Below, piece by piece: positions 1 to 9,736 of a stretch of 64,000 nt of DNA. A program made the translations under genes and the position numbers. The notes beneath the pieces were generated by a model. That model made no database searches, was not told where the DNA came from, and was given only the letters and a program-made list of their open reading frames with translations. The first letter of the stretch is position 1. Each line of letters starts with the position of its first letter. Source of the stretch: Caenimonas sedimenti (GTDB lineage: Bacteria > Pseudomonadota > Gammaproteobacteria > Burkholderiales > Burkholderiaceae_C); NCBI RefSeq assembly GCF_007833165.1, contig NZ_VOBQ01000003.1, forward strand, positions 124,001 through 188,000, written 5' to 3'.

Positions 1-885
1 CCGCCTCATGTCAGCGCCTTGCTGCTGCCGCTGCGCGCCCTCATCGGTGCCATGGACGCCATCGAAACCTGCCCGCAGATCGAACTGGCCTGCGGCGACA
101 CGGTGACGGCGCTGGTGCTGCGCCACCTGGAACCCCTGAGTGCCGGCGACCTCGCGAAGCTGCGCGCTTTCGCCGCGGAGCACGCGGGCGTGCAGTGGTG
201 GCTGCAGCCCAAGGGCCCGGACACGGTGCGCCTGCTGGACGAGGGCGGCCCTGAGCTTTCCTACGCGCTCCCTGAGTTCGGCATCACCATGCCGTTCCGG
301 CCCACCGACTTCACGCAGGTCAACCCGCACATCAACCGCGTCCTGGTGGACCGCGCGGTGCGCCTGCTGGGGGTCGAGCGCGGCGAGCGGGTGATCGACT
401 GGTTCTGCGGCCTCGGCAACTTCACCTTGCCGCTGGCCACCCGCGCGGGCGAGGTGCTCGGCATCGAAGGCAGCGAGGCGCTGGTGGCGCGCTCACGCGA
501 GAACCTGGCCTTCAACCAGGTCGGGCGGGGCACTGCGCCATTGGCGCCGACCACCTTCGCGGCCCGCAACCTGTTCGAGATGACCCCGCAACAACTGGTG
601 GCGGACGGTACGGCCGACCGCTGGCTGGTGGATCCGCCGCGCGAAGGCGCATTCGCGCTGGCCAAAGCGGTCGCCGACTTGCACCAGGATGCTGCCCTGC
701 GCGGCGCCTGGGCACCGCCGAAGCGGATCGTCTACGTGAGCTGCAACCCGGCCACGCTGGCGCGCGACGCCGGCCTGCTGGTGCACCAGGGCGGCTACCG
801 CTGCAGCGCGGCGGGCGTGGTGAACATGTTTCCTCACACCGCGCACGTGGAGTCGATGGCGGTGTTCGACTTGGAGCCGCAATGA
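1..885 (+). CDS. rlmD: 23S rRNA (uracil-C5)-methyltransferase, RlmD/RumA type (5' end outside window)
   Basis: The frame is open from the first base, so the start lies to the left and only about the last 294 codons are visible. The protein has the SAM-binding motif [14 protein letters not shown], the DPPREG motif, and the [10 protein letters not shown] motif whose cysteine (codon at 742-744) is the catalytic nucleophile of the TrmA/RlmD family. These enzymes methylate C5 of a uracil in 23S rRNA (U1939 for E. coli RlmD). The N-terminal TRAM domain and most of the Fe-S cysteine cluster are not in view, so RlmC or another relative cannot be fully excluded. A hairpin terminator follows four bases after the stop codon. 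Confidence 0.85.
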   Translation, partial: PPHVSALLLPLRALIGAMDAIETCPQIELACGDTVTALVLRHLEPLSAGDLAKLRAFAAEHAGVQWWLQPKGPDTVRLLDEGGPELSYALPEFGITMPFRPTDFTQVNPHINRVLVDRAVRLLGVERGERVIDWFCGLGNFTLPLATRAGEVLGIEGSEALVARSRENLAFNQVGRGTAPLAPTTFAARNLFEMTPQQLVADGTADRWLVDPPREGAFALAKAVADLHQDAALRGAWAPPKRIVYVSCNPATLARDAGLLVHQGGYRCSAAGVVNMFPHTAHVESMAVFDLEPQ

Positions 886-888
886 AAA

Positions 889-912
889 CGGGGCCCGAAG
901 GCCCCGCTTTTT
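889..912. terminator. Bidirectional rho-independent terminator between rlmD and the BI-1 gene
   Basis: A perfect 7-bp stem, CGGGGCC (889-895) and GGCCCCG (900-906), with a CGAA loop is followed by CTTTTT on the plus strand. The run of A before it gives TTTT on the minus strand. It can therefore end both the rlmD transcript and the convergent BI-1 transcript. Confidence 0.85.
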
Positions 913-927
913 CAGGTCAGGCGCAGA

Positions 928-1623
928 TCAGTCGTCACCGCTGGTGAGTCCCAGGATCGCCAGCAGGCTCTGGAACACGTTGAAGATGTCCAGGTACAGC
1001 GCCAGGGTGGCGGTGATGTAGTTGGTCTCGCCGCCGTCGATGATCTGCTTCAGGTCGTACAGCATGTACAGGCTGAAGATGCCGACGCACAGCGTGCTGA
1101 TGACCAGCATGCCCATCGACGAGCCGACGAACACGTTGATGATGCCGCCCACCAGCACCACCAGCGCGCCGACGAACAGCCACTTGCCCATGCCGGAAAT
1201 GTCGCGCTTGATCACCGACGCGACGCTGGCCATCACGAAGAACACGCCGGCGGTGCCGCCGAAGGCCGTCATGACCAGGCTGGCGCCGTTGTTCAGGCCG
1301 AGCACCGCGGCGATCAGCCGGGACAGCATCAGGCCCATGAAGAAAGTGAAGGCCAGCAGGATGGGCACGCCGGCCGCTGAATCCTTGGTCTTGTGGATGG
1401 CGTACATGAAGCCGAAGGCGCCGCCCAGGAAGACGATCAGGCCCAGCCCGCCGGAAAGTCCGCGGGTGATGCCGGTCGCCACGCCGATCCACGCGCCGAG
1501 CACGGTGGGGATCAGGCTGAGGGCCAGCAGCCAGTACGTGTTTCGCAGGACACGGTTGCGCGTTTCCTGCGACGAGACTGCGTTGCCGTAGTCTAGGTTG
1601 GTGTCTTGGACGTGGTCGGTCAT
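928..1623 (-). CDS. Bax inhibitor-1/YccA family inner-membrane protein
   Basis: A 231-residue, strongly hydrophobic protein with about seven predicted membrane helices, starting after a short polar N-terminus of roughly 30 residues. The arrangement and the C-terminal part (aspartate-containing YDLKQIIDGG, then LYLDIFNVFQSLLAILG) are typical of bacterial BI-1 proteins such as YccA and YbhL. YccA binds and moderates the FtsH protease in E. coli; other members are proposed calcium leak channels. The role here is by family only. It is a single-gene unit, convergent with rlmD and divergent from the GlcG-like gene. Confidence 0.88.
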   Translation of the reverse strand: MTDHVQDTNLDYGNAVSSQETRNRVLRNTYWLLALSLIPTVLGAWIGVATGITRGLSGGLGLIVFLGGAFGFMYAIHKTKDSAAGVPILLAFTFFMGLMLSRLIAAVLGLNNGASLVMTAFGGTAGVFFVMASVASVIKRDISGMGKWLFVGALVVLVGGIINVFVGSSMGMLVISTLCVGIFSLYMLYDLKQIIDGGETNYITATLALYLDIFNVFQSLLAILGLTSGDD

Positions 1624-1761
1624 GGTTAGGCCTCCTTTGCCTTCAGGCAGTTAGATGGGCGCATTCTAGGTTGGTTCAAGGCTGGGTTGGCAAGGGGTAT
1701 CCGCCAATCGGCGTAGTTCCGGGGCGTTATGCTTGTCGCTTTCCCCGCGAAACGCCCCAGC

Positions 1762-2169
1762 ATGAAGAACAAAGCCACCCTGGAACTGGCCGACGTCAAG
1801 GCCATCGCCGCCGCCGCCGAGGCCGAAGCGCTGAAAAACCAGTGGGCCGTGAGCATCGCCATCGTCGATGACGGTGGCCACCTGCTCTGGCTGCAGCGCC
1901 TGGATGGCGCCGCGCCGATTTCGGCCCAGATCGCGCCGGCCAAGGCCCGGACGGCGGCGCTGGGCCGCCGCGAGAGCAAGGTCTACGAGGACATGATCAA
2001 TGGCGGAAGGGTGTCGTTCCTGAGCGCGCCCGGCCTGGAAGGCCTGCTGGAAGGCGGCGTGCCGGTCCTGAAAGACGGCCAGTGCCTGGGCGCCGTGGGC
2101 GTGAGCGGCGTGAAATCCACCGAGGACGCCCAGATCGCGCGGGCCGGCATCGCTGCGCTCGGCCTCTAA
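1762..2169 (+). CDS. GlcG/HbpS-family protein (heme-degrading-like domain)
   Basis: A 135-residue protein covering one complete GlcG/HbpS (DUF336) domain, the usual length for the family. It begins with the typical ATLELADVKAIAAAAEAEA helix, followed by VAIVDDGGHLLWLQRLDGA and a C-terminal VSGVKSTEDAQIARAGIAAL. HbpS of Streptomyces binds heme and iron, while GlcG accompanies glycolate oxidase. Its position beside hemP suits a heme or iron link, but this is inference. ATG 1762 is preferred because it opens the domain. An in-frame ATG at 1729 would add 11 residues, and neither start has a strong ribosome binding site. Confidence 0.75.
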   Translation: MKNKATLELADVKAIAAAAEAEALKNQWAVSIAIVDDGGHLLWLQRLDGAAPISAQIAPAKARTAALGRRESKVYEDMINGGRVSFLSAPGLEGLLEGGVPVLKDGQCLGAVGVSGVKSTEDAQIARAGIAALGL

Positions 2170-2170
2170 A

Positions 2171-2186
2171 AAAGCCGTGGCGGCTA
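2171..2186 (-). terminator. Terminator of the bfd-tonB-exbB-exbD-hemP operon
   Basis: Read leftwards, a short AGCCG/CGGCT stem with a three-base loop is followed directly by a run of six to seven T. The hairpin overlaps the hemP stop codon. The stem is short, so efficiency is uncertain. Confidence 0.55.
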
Positions 2187-2390
2187 CTTGGTGAGGATCA
2201 GCTTGCCCAGCCGCGTCGATTGCAGCCGATAGACCTCGCCGTTGTGCGCGATCTCGACGATGCGGCGGCCGCGCAGCAGCTGGTCGCTGGGCATCGGCAG
2301 CTGGCGCGCGGCAAGCTCCTTGGAGGCGCCGTCCGCCGGCGCCTCTGCGCCCTGCGGACCACGGTTGATTCCGGCGGATGGGGTGTTCAT
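2184..2390 (-). CDS. hemP: Hemin uptake protein HemP
   Basis: A 68-residue protein whose C-terminal half carries the HemP signature RGRRIVEIAHNGEVYRLQ followed by TRLGKLILTK. HemP/HmuP proteins are small basic proteins of heme uptake loci. In Bradyrhizobium and Burkholderia HmuP acts as a co-activator of heme or siderophore receptor genes. It is the last gene of the leftward tonB-exbB-exbD operon, and its start overlaps the exbD stop by four bases, implying translational coupling. The first 30 residues are low-complexity and probably disordered. Confidence 0.9.
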   Translation of the reverse strand: MNTPSAGINRGPQGAEAPADGASKELAARQLPMPSDQLLRGRRIVEIAHNGEVYRLQSTRLGKLILTK

Positions 2391-2800
2391 TGGGGCTTCG
2401 GCTCCGTGATGAATCCGATCTTGCGCAGGCCCGATCGCTGGGCCGCGGCCAGGGCTTGCGCCACCCGGTCGTAGCGGGCTTCCTTGTCGCCGCGGATGTG
2501 CAGTTCCGGCTGCGGCTCGCGCCGCCCTTCCGCGGCGAGCCGTGCGAACAGGTCCGCTTCTGCCAGGGGTTGCTCGTTCCAGAAGTACTGGCCCGTGGCG
2601 TCCACCGACAGCCGGATGGAATCAGGCTTGGCGTCCTGCGGCGTGCTGTTGGCACGCGGCAGGTCGACGGCCACCGAGTGCTTCATGACCGGCACCGTGA
2701 TGATGAAGATGATGAGCAGGACCAGCATCACGTCCACCAGGGGCGTCATGTTGATCTCGTTCATGACGTCGTCGATCTCGTCCTGCGTGCCGAAAGCCAT
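2387..2800 (-). CDS. exbD: Biopolymer transport protein ExbD
   Basis: A 137-residue single-span inner-membrane protein. The cytoplasmic N-terminus ends in EINMTPLVDVMLVLLIIFII, where the aspartate is the conserved proton-path residue of ExbD/TolR. A periplasmic domain follows. With ExbB and TonB it uses the proton gradient to energise outer-membrane receptors. It lies one base after exbB and overlaps hemP. ExbD rather than TolR is preferred because TonB and HemP surround it. Confidence 0.9.
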   Translation of the reverse strand: MAFGTQDEIDDVMNEINMTPLVDVMLVLLIIFIITVPVMKHSVAVDLPRANSTPQDAKPDSIRLSVDATGQYFWNEQPLAEADLFARLAAEGRREPQPELHIRGDKEARYDRVAQALAAAQRSGLRKIGFITEPKPQ

Positions 2801-2801
2801 G

Positions 2802-3515
<714 letters not shown>

Positions 3516-3525
3516 TTCTTGTTGG

Positions 3526-4227
3526 TTACTCCAGGACGAAAGCGACGGGAGCGTCTTTCCACATGGCTTGCGGGACGCCGTTGACGGTGCCGGGCTTGTA
3601 GCGGCACTTCATCACGTATTCGAGTGCGGACTTGTCGAGCCGGTCGAAGCCGCTCGACTTCTTCAGTTCCGCGTTGCGCGGCAGACCGTCGGCGCCGATC
3701 AGCACGCGCACGATGACGGTGCCTTGCTCGCCCAGCCGCTTGCTCACAGGCGGATAGGTGGCCTTCGGGTTCTGCAGGTAATCGGCGTCGCTCGACGGCA
3801 TTTCCACCTTGGGGGGTGGCGGAGGAGGGGCGGGCGGCGCTGGAGCCACCGCGACGGGCGCGGCCATGGGCGGCGGGGGCGGCTGCGGTTCGACGACCCC
3901 GGTCGGCGCATTCGGCGCCGGCGGCAGATCGGGTAGCGCCACCGGTTGCGGCGCGGGCGGTGGCGTCGGCGTGGTCTTGCGCTTCACGACCGGTTGCGGC
4001 ACCGGCTCCGGTGGCTTGGGCACAGGCAGCGGCTCGATCTTCGGTTCGGGCGGTTGGATGATCTCGCTCAGCAGCGCGACCGGCACGATGACTTCGACCG
4101 CGCGCCGCAGCAGGCCGCTCTGCAGCGCCCAGAGGGCGCCGACGTGGAACAGCACGACGCCGCCGGCGATGACGACATTGCGGGAGAGGCGGGGCATCCG
4201 CGAAGGATAGGGAGAAAGGGCCGACAT
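3526..4227 (-). CDS. tonB: Energy transducer TonB
   Basis: A 233-residue protein with one N-terminal membrane anchor (about residues 17-38), a long proline-rich periplasmic stretch (about residues 58-145, with many EPxPxP-like repeats), and a C-terminal TonB domain containing [20 protein letters not shown] and the [15 protein letters not shown] segment. It transmits proton-motive energy from ExbBD to outer-membrane receptors such as the Fiu-type receptor encoded at 6419-8764. The start at 4227 is preferred; an ATG ten codons downstream would shorten only the cytoplasmic tip. Confidence 0.92.
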   Translation of the reverse strand: MSALSPYPSRMPRLSRNVVIAGGVVLFHVGALWALQSGLLRRAVEVIVPVALLSEIIQPPEPKIEPLPVPKPPEPVPQPVVKRKTTPTPPPAPQPVALPDLPPAPNAPTGVVEPQPPPPPMAAPVAVAPAPPAPPPPPPKVEMPSSDADYLQNPKATYPPVSKRLGEQGTVIVRVLIGADGLPRNAELKKSSGFDRLDKSALEYVMKCRYKPGTVNGVPQAMWKDAPVAFVLE

Positions 4228-4252
4228 GGCGCGTGGGGCGGTGCGGTGCGCG

Positions 4253-4333
4253 TCAGGGGCGGTCAGAGAACGCCCACCAGGCGGCGCCCAGGACGAGGAT
4301 CAGGCCGGCGCCGAGGACGAGGAGGTGGGCCAT
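4253..4333 (-). CDS. Possible 26-residue single-span membrane peptide
   Basis: A tiny reading frame that overlaps the end of bfd in another frame and stops 25 bases before tonB. It would encode one hydrophobic helix ([20 protein letters not shown]) with a short polar tail. The Shine-Dalgarno match is weak. It could be a real small membrane protein or chance. Confidence 0.2.
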   Translation of the reverse strand: MAHLLVLGAGLILVLGAAWWAFSDRP

Positions 4334-4566
4334 GCGGCGCTTTCCCGGATGCTGGGAGCGAGCTGGACCACCGAGGTGTCGTAGTGCAGCGCGGCCACGG
4401 GATGGTGGGCGCTGCATTGGGCCATCACTTCGCGGGCACAGCTTTCGCACTGGCCGCATTGCGTGGCGACACCCAGCTCGAACTGGATGTCGTCGAAACT
4501 CATGCCCGCCCGCGCATGGCGGACGATTTCGCGGTCGGAGACGCGGCGGCAGACGCAGACGATCAT
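4300..4566 (-). CDS. bfd: Bacterioferritin-associated ferredoxin Bfd
   Basis: An 88-residue (2Fe-2S)-binding protein of the BFD family. The cluster cysteines are visible as MIVCVCRRV at the N-terminus and CGQCESC around residues 37-43. Bfd donates electrons to bacterioferritin so stored iron can be released; both bfr and an fpr-type reductase are encoded about 5 kb away. Expression under iron starvation is expected, and a 19-bp Fur-like palindrome lies 41 bases upstream. The last 25 residues are less typical of the family. It leads the operon that continues with tonB, exbB, exbD and hemP. Confidence 0.88.
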   Translation of the reverse strand: MIVCVCRRVSDREIVRHARAGMSFDDIQFELGVATQCGQCESCAREVMAQCSAHHPVAALHYDTSVVQLAPSIRESAAWPTSSSSAPA

Positions 4567-4606
4567 GGTTCGGTTTGGCTGGCAGGTTGAGACTGGCGCC
4601 AGTATA

Positions 4607-4625
4607 AATGCGAATCGCTCGCATT
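4607..4625. promoter_or_regulatory. Fur-box-like palindrome upstream of bfd-tonB operon
   Basis: The 19-mer AATGCGAATCGCTCGCATT is a near-perfect inverted repeat (AAATGCGA and TCGCATTT flank ATCGC) with the arm layout of known Fur boxes of the AATGAGAAT-N-ATTCTCATT kind. A sister site lies before the siderophore receptor gene. Iron-dependent repression by Fur is inferred. Confidence 0.7.
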
Positions 4626-4643
4626 TGCAATCACTGGATGATT

Positions 4644-5717
4644 TCAAGGGCTTTCCGGAGCGAGCAGTCCACGCGACGCGGCAGCCGGGCGCCGGATGCC
4701 GCATTGCGCCATGGCGATCGCCAGCTCGTCGCGCAACAGCCGCAGTACATGGGCGGCGCCGGCCGCGCCGGCCGTGCCGAGCCCATGCAGGACGGGGCGC
4801 CCGATGAGCACGGCCGAGGCGCCAAGGGCGAGCGCCTTCAGCACGTCGGTGCCCCGCTGCAGGCCACCATCCACCAGCAGCGGCAGGGTGCCGCCGACGG
4901 CATCGGCGACGGCCCGCAAGGCGGTGGCGGACGCGATGGCGGTGTCCAGGTTGCGACCACCGTGGTTGGACACGATGAGCCCCTGCACACCGCTGCGAAC
5001 CGCTTCTCGGGCGTCTTCCGGATGCAGCACGCCCTTCAACAGCAAGGGCAGCGTGGTTTCCGACAGCAGCCAGGCGACGTCGTCCCAGGTCGGAGCGGCT
5101 GCCAGCAGCCCGCCGGCATCATGGTGCGCCGGCGGCGGCAGATGCACCGCCGCGACACCCGCCGGGAGGCGAAAGGCGGCATGCGGAGCCCGGAAGCTGG
5201 CGTCGACCGTGAGGACAATCGCCTCGTAGCCGGCGGCCTCTGCCTGCCGCACCAGCCGCAGGGTGGCGGCGCGGCCACCCTGCATGTAGAGCTGGAACCA
5301 GAGCGGACCCCGAGTGACGTCGTCGCGGACGGCCTGCGAAACCTGCTGCATGGGCATGCTCGTCTGCGTGCTCAGCACCATCCCCACGCCCTGGGCGGCA
5401 GCGGCGAGCACCGTGGCGAGTTCGCCATCGGCGTGTACCAGTTTTTGCAGGGCCATCGGCGCCACGAGGAGGGGCGTCGGCCAAGTCCGGCCGAGCAGCT
5501 CGACCGTCAAGTCGAGGCCGCCCAGGGGCTGCAGGACGCGCGGCCAGAGCGTCATGGCGTCCCAGGCGTCGCGATTGGCCTGCCGGGTCCGGCCATCGCC
5601 AGCGGAGGCTTCGACGTAGTTCCAGGCATTCGCATCCAGGCGGGCCTGCGCATGGGTGGCATACGCCGCCGCGCTGCGGGCCGGTGGCAGTTCGGTCAGG
5701 GTGGGGACGAGGCTCAT
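4644..5717 (-). CDS. FMN-dependent alpha-hydroxy-acid dehydrogenase/oxidase (LldD/glycolate oxidase family)
   Basis: A 357-residue TIM-barrel flavoprotein. It shows the family active-site motif SNHGGRNLD, an early YVEASAGDG segment, [17 protein letters not shown], and a C-terminal [23 protein letters not shown] with phosphate-binding glycines. Members oxidise L-lactate, glycolate or other 2-hydroxy acids with FMN. The substrate cannot be read from sequence. The ATG at 5717 overlaps the stop of the piuC-like gene (ATGA); an in-frame ATG at 5729 is less likely. Its place in an iron-uptake operon is curious and may point to a 2-hydroxy acid produced under iron limitation or a chelator. Confidence 0.85.
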   Translation of the reverse strand: MSLVPTLTELPPARSAAAYATHAQARLDANAWNYVEASAGDGRTRQANRDAWDAMTLWPRVLQPLGGLDLTVELLGRTWPTPLLVAPMALQKLVHADGELATVLAAAAQGVGMVLSTQTSMPMQQVSQAVRDDVTRGPLWFQLYMQGGRAATLRLVRQAEAAGYEAIVLTVDASFRAPHAAFRLPAGVAAVHLPPPAHHDAGGLLAAAPTWDDVAWLLSETTLPLLLKGVLHPEDAREAVRSGVQGLIVSNHGGRNLDTAIASATALRAVADAVGGTLPLLVDGGLQRGTDVLKALALGASAVLIGRPVLHGLGTAGAAGAAHVLRLLRDELAIAMAQCGIRRPAAASRGLLAPESP

Positions 5718-6394
5718 GTATCGGCCCACATGCGCAGCAGGTTGTGATACGTCCCTGTCAAAGCGACCGTGGCAGCGCTCTCGCCATGCTCGGTGCGCAG
5801 GGCCACCAGGGCATCGTCGAGCTCCAGCAGCAGCCGGCGCTGGTCGTCGCGGCGCACCATGCTTTCGACCCAGAAGAACGAGGCCAGGCGCTCGCCCCGC
5901 GTCACCGGCGTCACTTCGTGCACGCTCGTGCCCGGGTAGAGCACGGCATGGCCCGCCGGCAGCTTCACCCGTTCGGGCGAAGCGCCCGGCGAATGGATCG
6001 CCAGTTCGCCGCCGTCATAGCTCTCCGGCGCGCTGAGGAAGACGGTGCAGGACAGGTCCGTGCGCACACGCACGCCATGCTCCGCGAAGCGCACGGCACT
6101 GTCGACGTGCGGTCCGTAGTGGTTGCTGGCCCCGCGATAGCGATTGAAGCGCGGCGGAAAGAGCTTGCGAGGCAACGCGGCAGCCAGGAACCGTGGCGAT
6201 CGGTCGAGTGCGGCGGTGACGAGGGATTGCAAGGCCAGTGAAGCCTCGCAGTCCGCCGGAAGCTGCTCGTTGCGCTTGGCCTGCGCGGCCTGGTCGCCGG
6301 CGCTGGCGCGGCCGTCGGACCAGGAGGCGCCGGCCAGCAGGCGCCGGGCCTGCTGGAGTTCCTCAGGCGTGAGGAGCGGGAAGGTGATGAGCAT
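5714..6394 (-). CDS. piuC: Fe(II)/2-oxoglutarate-dependent PKHD-type hydroxylase (PiuC/YbiX family)
   Basis: A 226-residue protein of the YbiX/PiuC family, full length. The iron-binding facial triad is visible as the HVDSA motif (His and Asp) and the later histidine in [10 protein letters not shown]; the following [15 protein letters not shown] includes the 2-oxoglutarate-binding arginine. In Pseudomonas and E. coli the gene sits beside the catecholate receptor PiuA/Fiu and is iron-regulated; its substrate remains unclear. Here it follows the Fiu-type receptor by 24 bases and overlaps the FMN dehydrogenase, so the three form one operon. Confidence 0.88.
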   Translation of the reverse strand: MLITFPLLTPEELQQARRLLAGASWSDGRASAGDQAAQAKRNEQLPADCEASLALQSLVTAALDRSPRFLAAALPRKLFPPRFNRYRGASNHYGPHVDSAVRFAEHGVRVRTDLSCTVFLSAPESYDGGELAIHSPGASPERVKLPAGHAVLYPGTSVHEVTPVTRGERLASFFWVESMVRRDDQRRLLLELDDALVALRTEHGESAATVALTGTYHNLLRMWADT

Positions 6395-6418
6395 GGCGGC
6401 GGCTGTGCTCCTTGTCGG

Positions 6419-8764
6419 TCAGAACCGGGCGGTCAGCGAAACCTGGAACAGGCGTCCCGCCCCAGGGATGTAATGGCCGCGATAGAGCGACTCCCCATAC
6501 AGCTTGTCCGTCACGTTCGTGAGGTTGGCCTTGATGGAATACATCTGGTTCACGGTGTACTCCGCCATCAGGTCCGCCGTGACGAAGGAGGGCGCTTCCC
6601 AGGCCGGCGCCGTCACGTCGGCCGGGGCCTGCTTGCTGCGGAAATTCAAGCCGCCACCGACGCGCCACTGGGGCGTGAGCTGGTAGGTCGTCCAGACCGT
6701 CCCGCTGTGCCTGGGGCTCAGGCCGGGGCGGTCGCCTTCGCGGTTGCCCACGGTGGTGGCCGTCGAGGCGGCTTTGTCCACCTTGGCGATCGGCATCCAC
6801 GTGTAGGAGCCGTAGATCTCCCACCGCGGCGTCAAGCGTCCCACGACGTCGACCTCGAAGCCGGCACTGTGCCGCTTGCCGGACAGCAGCAGTCGGGTCG
6901 CCGCCGTGTCCGGATCGGTGTTGCGTTCGTTGGTCTTGGTGGAATGGAAGAGCGCCAGCCGCGTGGTGAAGCGCTTGTCGGACGTGTCCAGCTTGGCGCC
7001 GATCTCGAAGTTGCGGCTCTGCTCCGGCGGTGTGTTGGCGGACTGCGCGTTGTACGAATACGTGTCGCCCGAAGTGTTGAACGACGAGCCGTAGGAGAAG
7101 TGGAAGGAACGGAAGGCGTCGGGCTGGAACAGGACGCCGAGGCGGTGGCTCACCTCGGAGATCTGCTGGCGATAACTGGTCGTGGTCACCGGGCTCGTGG
7201 CATTGGCCGGGACGGCGAAGCTGTCATAGGCGCCATCCAGGTTGTCGTAGCGCAGGCCGGCCAGCAGCTTCCAGTGGGGCGCGACCTGCACCAGGTCCTG
7301 CGCATAGATGCCCCATGCCTTGGACACGAACTGGTTGCCCGGCCGGAACACCCGGAGGCCTTCATCGATGGACGCGCCGTCGCCAGGCGTGCCCGCCAGC
7401 GTCGGCGGCTTCACCAACGTGGGCCCGCCTTGCGCTGCCGTCAGCGCGGCGTAGACCTTCTTCTCTTCGCGGGCGGCGTCGATGCCGGTCGTCAGTTCGT
7501 GGCGGAACCCGAACGCCTGGAACTTGGTGCTCAGGTCGCTTTGCGCGTGGATGGTCTCGACGTCCTGCACCTTCAGGTTCGTGCCGCGGGTGAAGACGGT
7601 GTTCGGACCGAAGTTGCTCAGGTCCACGGCCTGGCCGCCGGGCTGCTGCGCGGCGGGGGCGAAGCGGATGGTGGCGGCGCGCTGGTCGCGCTTGAAGTCG
7701 CCGGCACGGACCTGGCTCTTGAGCTCGCTGCCGTCGCCGAAGCGGTGGATATGGCCGAAGCTCGCGACCTTGGCGCCGCCGGCGCTGTAGTCGCTCGCCA
7801 TGCCGTAGTAGGCGTCGGGGGCGAGGCTGCCGATGATGGTGTTGGCGGCACTGGTGTCGCTGGCGCGCGGCTTGATCCAGGGCAAGCCGTAGTTCATGCC
7901 GTTGTCGTTGTCCAGGTAGTAAAAGCTGGCGATGAATTCGTTGGCCGTGCCGATGCCCCAACGGTAGGAGCCGGCGAGGCCGTGCTTGTCGATGCTGCTG
8001 CCCGCGCCGTTGTTGTCGGCCTTGTTGACCATGGCGTTGAGCCGCAACGCCGCGTTCTCGCCGGTGTGGAAGTTGAAGTCGCCCGTGACGCGGCCATAGG
8101 AATGGGTGCTGAGCGTCGTGATCACTTCATGCTGGTTGATCAGCCGCGGCACCTTGCTCACCTGGTTGACGGCGCCGCCGGTGGAGCCGCGTCCGAACAG
8201 CATCGACGCGGAGCCGCGCAGCAGTTCGACGCGGTCCAGGTTGAAGGTGTCGCGGTCGTAGAACGCCGGGTCGCGCATGCCGTCCAGGAAGATGTCGCCG
8301 GTGCCGGCCAGCGAGAAGCCGCGCAACCGGATGTCCTCCTCGCCGCCTTCCGCGGCCAGGAAGGTGATGCCCGAGGTCTGGCGCAGGGCGTCCTTCACCG
8401 TGTCGAGGTTGCGGTCGTCCATCAGCTTTTCGGTGACCACCGTGATCGACTGCGGGATGTCCCGCAGTTCCTGCGTGCCCTTGCCGATGTTGGTGGTGGT
8501 GGCGCGCAGGGCTTCCTTGCCCTCGGGTGCTTCGGCGCGTTCCTTCACGGTCACCTGCGGCAAGGTGCGGCCTTCGGCGGGAGCGGTCTGGGCCCAGCCG
8601 CCGAAGGAGGCGGCGAGCATCATCGCGCCGAGGGGCAGGATGGCGGCTTGGGAGCCGGTACCGCCGCGAGCACGGGGGGACGTGGCGGGGGTGGTCGTCC
8701 GGATGACGGACGGGCGAGTGGCCTTGCGGCCGGAGCGAGCGGATTTTGCCAAGTTAGCCTCCAA
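6419..8764 (-). CDS. fiu: TonB-dependent catecholate siderophore receptor, Fiu/PiuA type
   Basis: A 781-residue outer-membrane receptor. After an N-terminal export sequence (basic stretch, then ILPLGAMMLAASFGGWAQT near residue 55) comes the plug domain (RDIPQSITVVTEKLMDDR, IRLRGFSLAGTGDIFLDGMRD, ELLRGSASMLFGRGSTGGAVN) and a 22-strand type barrel ending in phenylalanine. The plug motifs and the adjacent piuC-like gene point to the Fiu/PiuA group, which takes up ferric catecholate monomers. The signal peptide is unusually long, so the true start could lie downstream. A Fur-like palindrome lies about 110 bases upstream. Confidence 0.9.
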   Translation of the reverse strand: MEANLAKSARSGRKATRPSVIRTTTPATSPRARGGTGSQAAILPLGAMMLAASFGGWAQTAPAEGRTLPQVTVKERAEAPEGKEALRATTTNIGKGTQELRDIPQSITVVTEKLMDDRNLDTVKDALRQTSGITFLAAEGGEEDIRLRGFSLAGTGDIFLDGMRDPAFYDRDTFNLDRVELLRGSASMLFGRGSTGGAVNQVSKVPRLINQHEVITTLSTHSYGRVTGDFNFHTGENAALRLNAMVNKADNNGAGSSIDKHGLAGSYRWGIGTANEFIASFYYLDNDNGMNYGLPWIKPRASDTSAANTIIGSLAPDAYYGMASDYSAGGAKVASFGHIHRFGDGSELKSQVRAGDFKRDQRAATIRFAPAAQQPGGQAVDLSNFGPNTVFTRGTNLKVQDVETIHAQSDLSTKFQAFGFRHELTTGIDAAREEKKVYAALTAAQGGPTLVKPPTLAGTPGDGASIDEGLRVFRPGNQFVSKAWGIYAQDLVQVAPHWKLLAGLRYDNLDGAYDSFAVPANATSPVTTTSYRQQISEVSHRLGVLFQPDAFRSFHFSYGSSFNTSGDTYSYNAQSANTPPEQSRNFEIGAKLDTSDKRFTTRLALFHSTKTNERNTDPDTAATRLLLSGKRHSAGFEVDVVGRLTPRWEIYGSYTWMPIAKVDKAASTATTVGNREGDRPGLSPRHSGTVWTTYQLTPQWRVGGGLNFRSKQAPADVTAPAWEAPSFVTADLMAEYTVNQMYSIKANLTNVTDKLYGESLYRGHYIPGAGRLFQVSLTARF

Positions 8765-8874
8765 AAAGAAGGCCTGTGCACATCAGGAACAGGCCAAAAA
8801 TTGGGCTGGCTGGGCGCCGCCCCTGGAGAGCCGCGGCTTGGCTGGCCGAATACTGCTGAACCAAGTGTAACGCA

Positions 8875-8893
8875 AATGCGAATCTATCTCATT
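8875..8893. promoter_or_regulatory. Fur-box-like palindrome upstream of the siderophore receptor operon
   Basis: AATGCGAATCTATCTCATT lies inside a longer inverted repeat in which CGCAAATG (8871-8878) pairs with CATTTGCG (8890-8897). It shares the AATGCGAATC core with the site before bfd. It is placed for leftward transcription of the receptor operon. Confidence 0.7.
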
Positions 8894-8914
8894 TGCGTCG
8901 GACTGGGGTGCCAG

Positions 8915-9688
8915 TCAGCGTTCGGCGAAGGCCCGCTCGATCACGAAATGTCCCGCGTGCTGCATGTTGCCCTCGGTGAAGCCCGAGGCTTCGAGCTGCG
9001 TCTTCAGGTCGCGCAGCATGGCGGGGCTGCCGCACACCATGAATCGGTCGTCCTGCAGCGACGGCGCGGGGAGGCTCAGGTCCGTATACAGCTTGCCGGA
9101 CGCCATCAGCTCCGTGATGCGGCCCTCGTTGCGGAATTTCTCGCGGGTGACGGTGGGGTAGTACAGGAGCTGCTTCTTCACGTACTCGCCCAGGTACTCG
9201 TGCTCGTGCAGTTCGTGCTCGAACAGCTGCCGGTAGGCGAGTTCGGCCTGGGTGCGGCAGCCGTGCACGATGGCGACGTGCTCGAAGCGCTCGTAGGTGT
9301 CCGGGTCCTTGATCAGCGACAGGAAAGGCGCGAGCCCGGTGCCGGTGGCCAGCAGCCACAGCGTCTTGCCGGGCAGCAGGTTCTGCAGCAGCAGGGTGCC
9401 CGTGGGCTTGCGGCCCACGATCAGGTCGTCGCCGGGCTTCAGGTGCTGCAGCCGCGACGTGAGTGGCCCTTCGGGCACCTTGATGCTGAAGAACTCCAGC
9501 ATCTCCTCATGGTTGGCGCTGGCAATGCTGTACGCGCGCAAAAGGGGCTTGCCGTTGACCGGCAGGCCGATCATCGTGAACTGGCCGTTGATGAAGCGGA
9601 AAGCGGTGTCGCGCGTCGTGGTGAAGGAGAAAAGCTGGTCCGTCCAGTGATGGACGGTCAGCACGCGTTCGGTCTGGAAGGCGCTCAT
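8915..9688 (-). CDS. fpr: Ferredoxin--NADP+ reductase (Fpr)
   Basis: A 257-residue flavoprotein matching the bacterial Fpr family in length. The FAD-binding motif is LRAYSIASANHEEMLEFFS (R-x-Y-S), followed by the NADP-binding GTGLAPFLSLI and the MVCGSPAML motif. The protein ends in ERAFAER, close to the family's aromatic-containing C-terminus. It moves electrons between NADPH and ferredoxin or flavodoxin, and could supply Bfd or Fe-S repair. ATG 9688 opens the conserved domain; the frame stays open further upstream, but that stretch covers the bfr terminator. Confidence 0.9.
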   Translation of the reverse strand: MSAFQTERVLTVHHWTDQLFSFTTTRDTAFRFINGQFTMIGLPVNGKPLLRAYSIASANHEEMLEFFSIKVPEGPLTSRLQHLKPGDDLIVGRKPTGTLLLQNLLPGKTLWLLATGTGLAPFLSLIKDPDTYERFEHVAIVHGCRTQAELAYRQLFEHELHEHEYLGEYVKKQLLYYPTVTREKFRNEGRITELMASGKLYTDLSLPAPSLQDDRFMVCGSPAMLRDLKTQLEASGFTEGNMQHAGHFVIERAFAER

Positions 9689-9736
9689 GGCAGGGATGGC
9701 AGGCGGATGGAGACGGACCGTGATTCTGACTGCACA

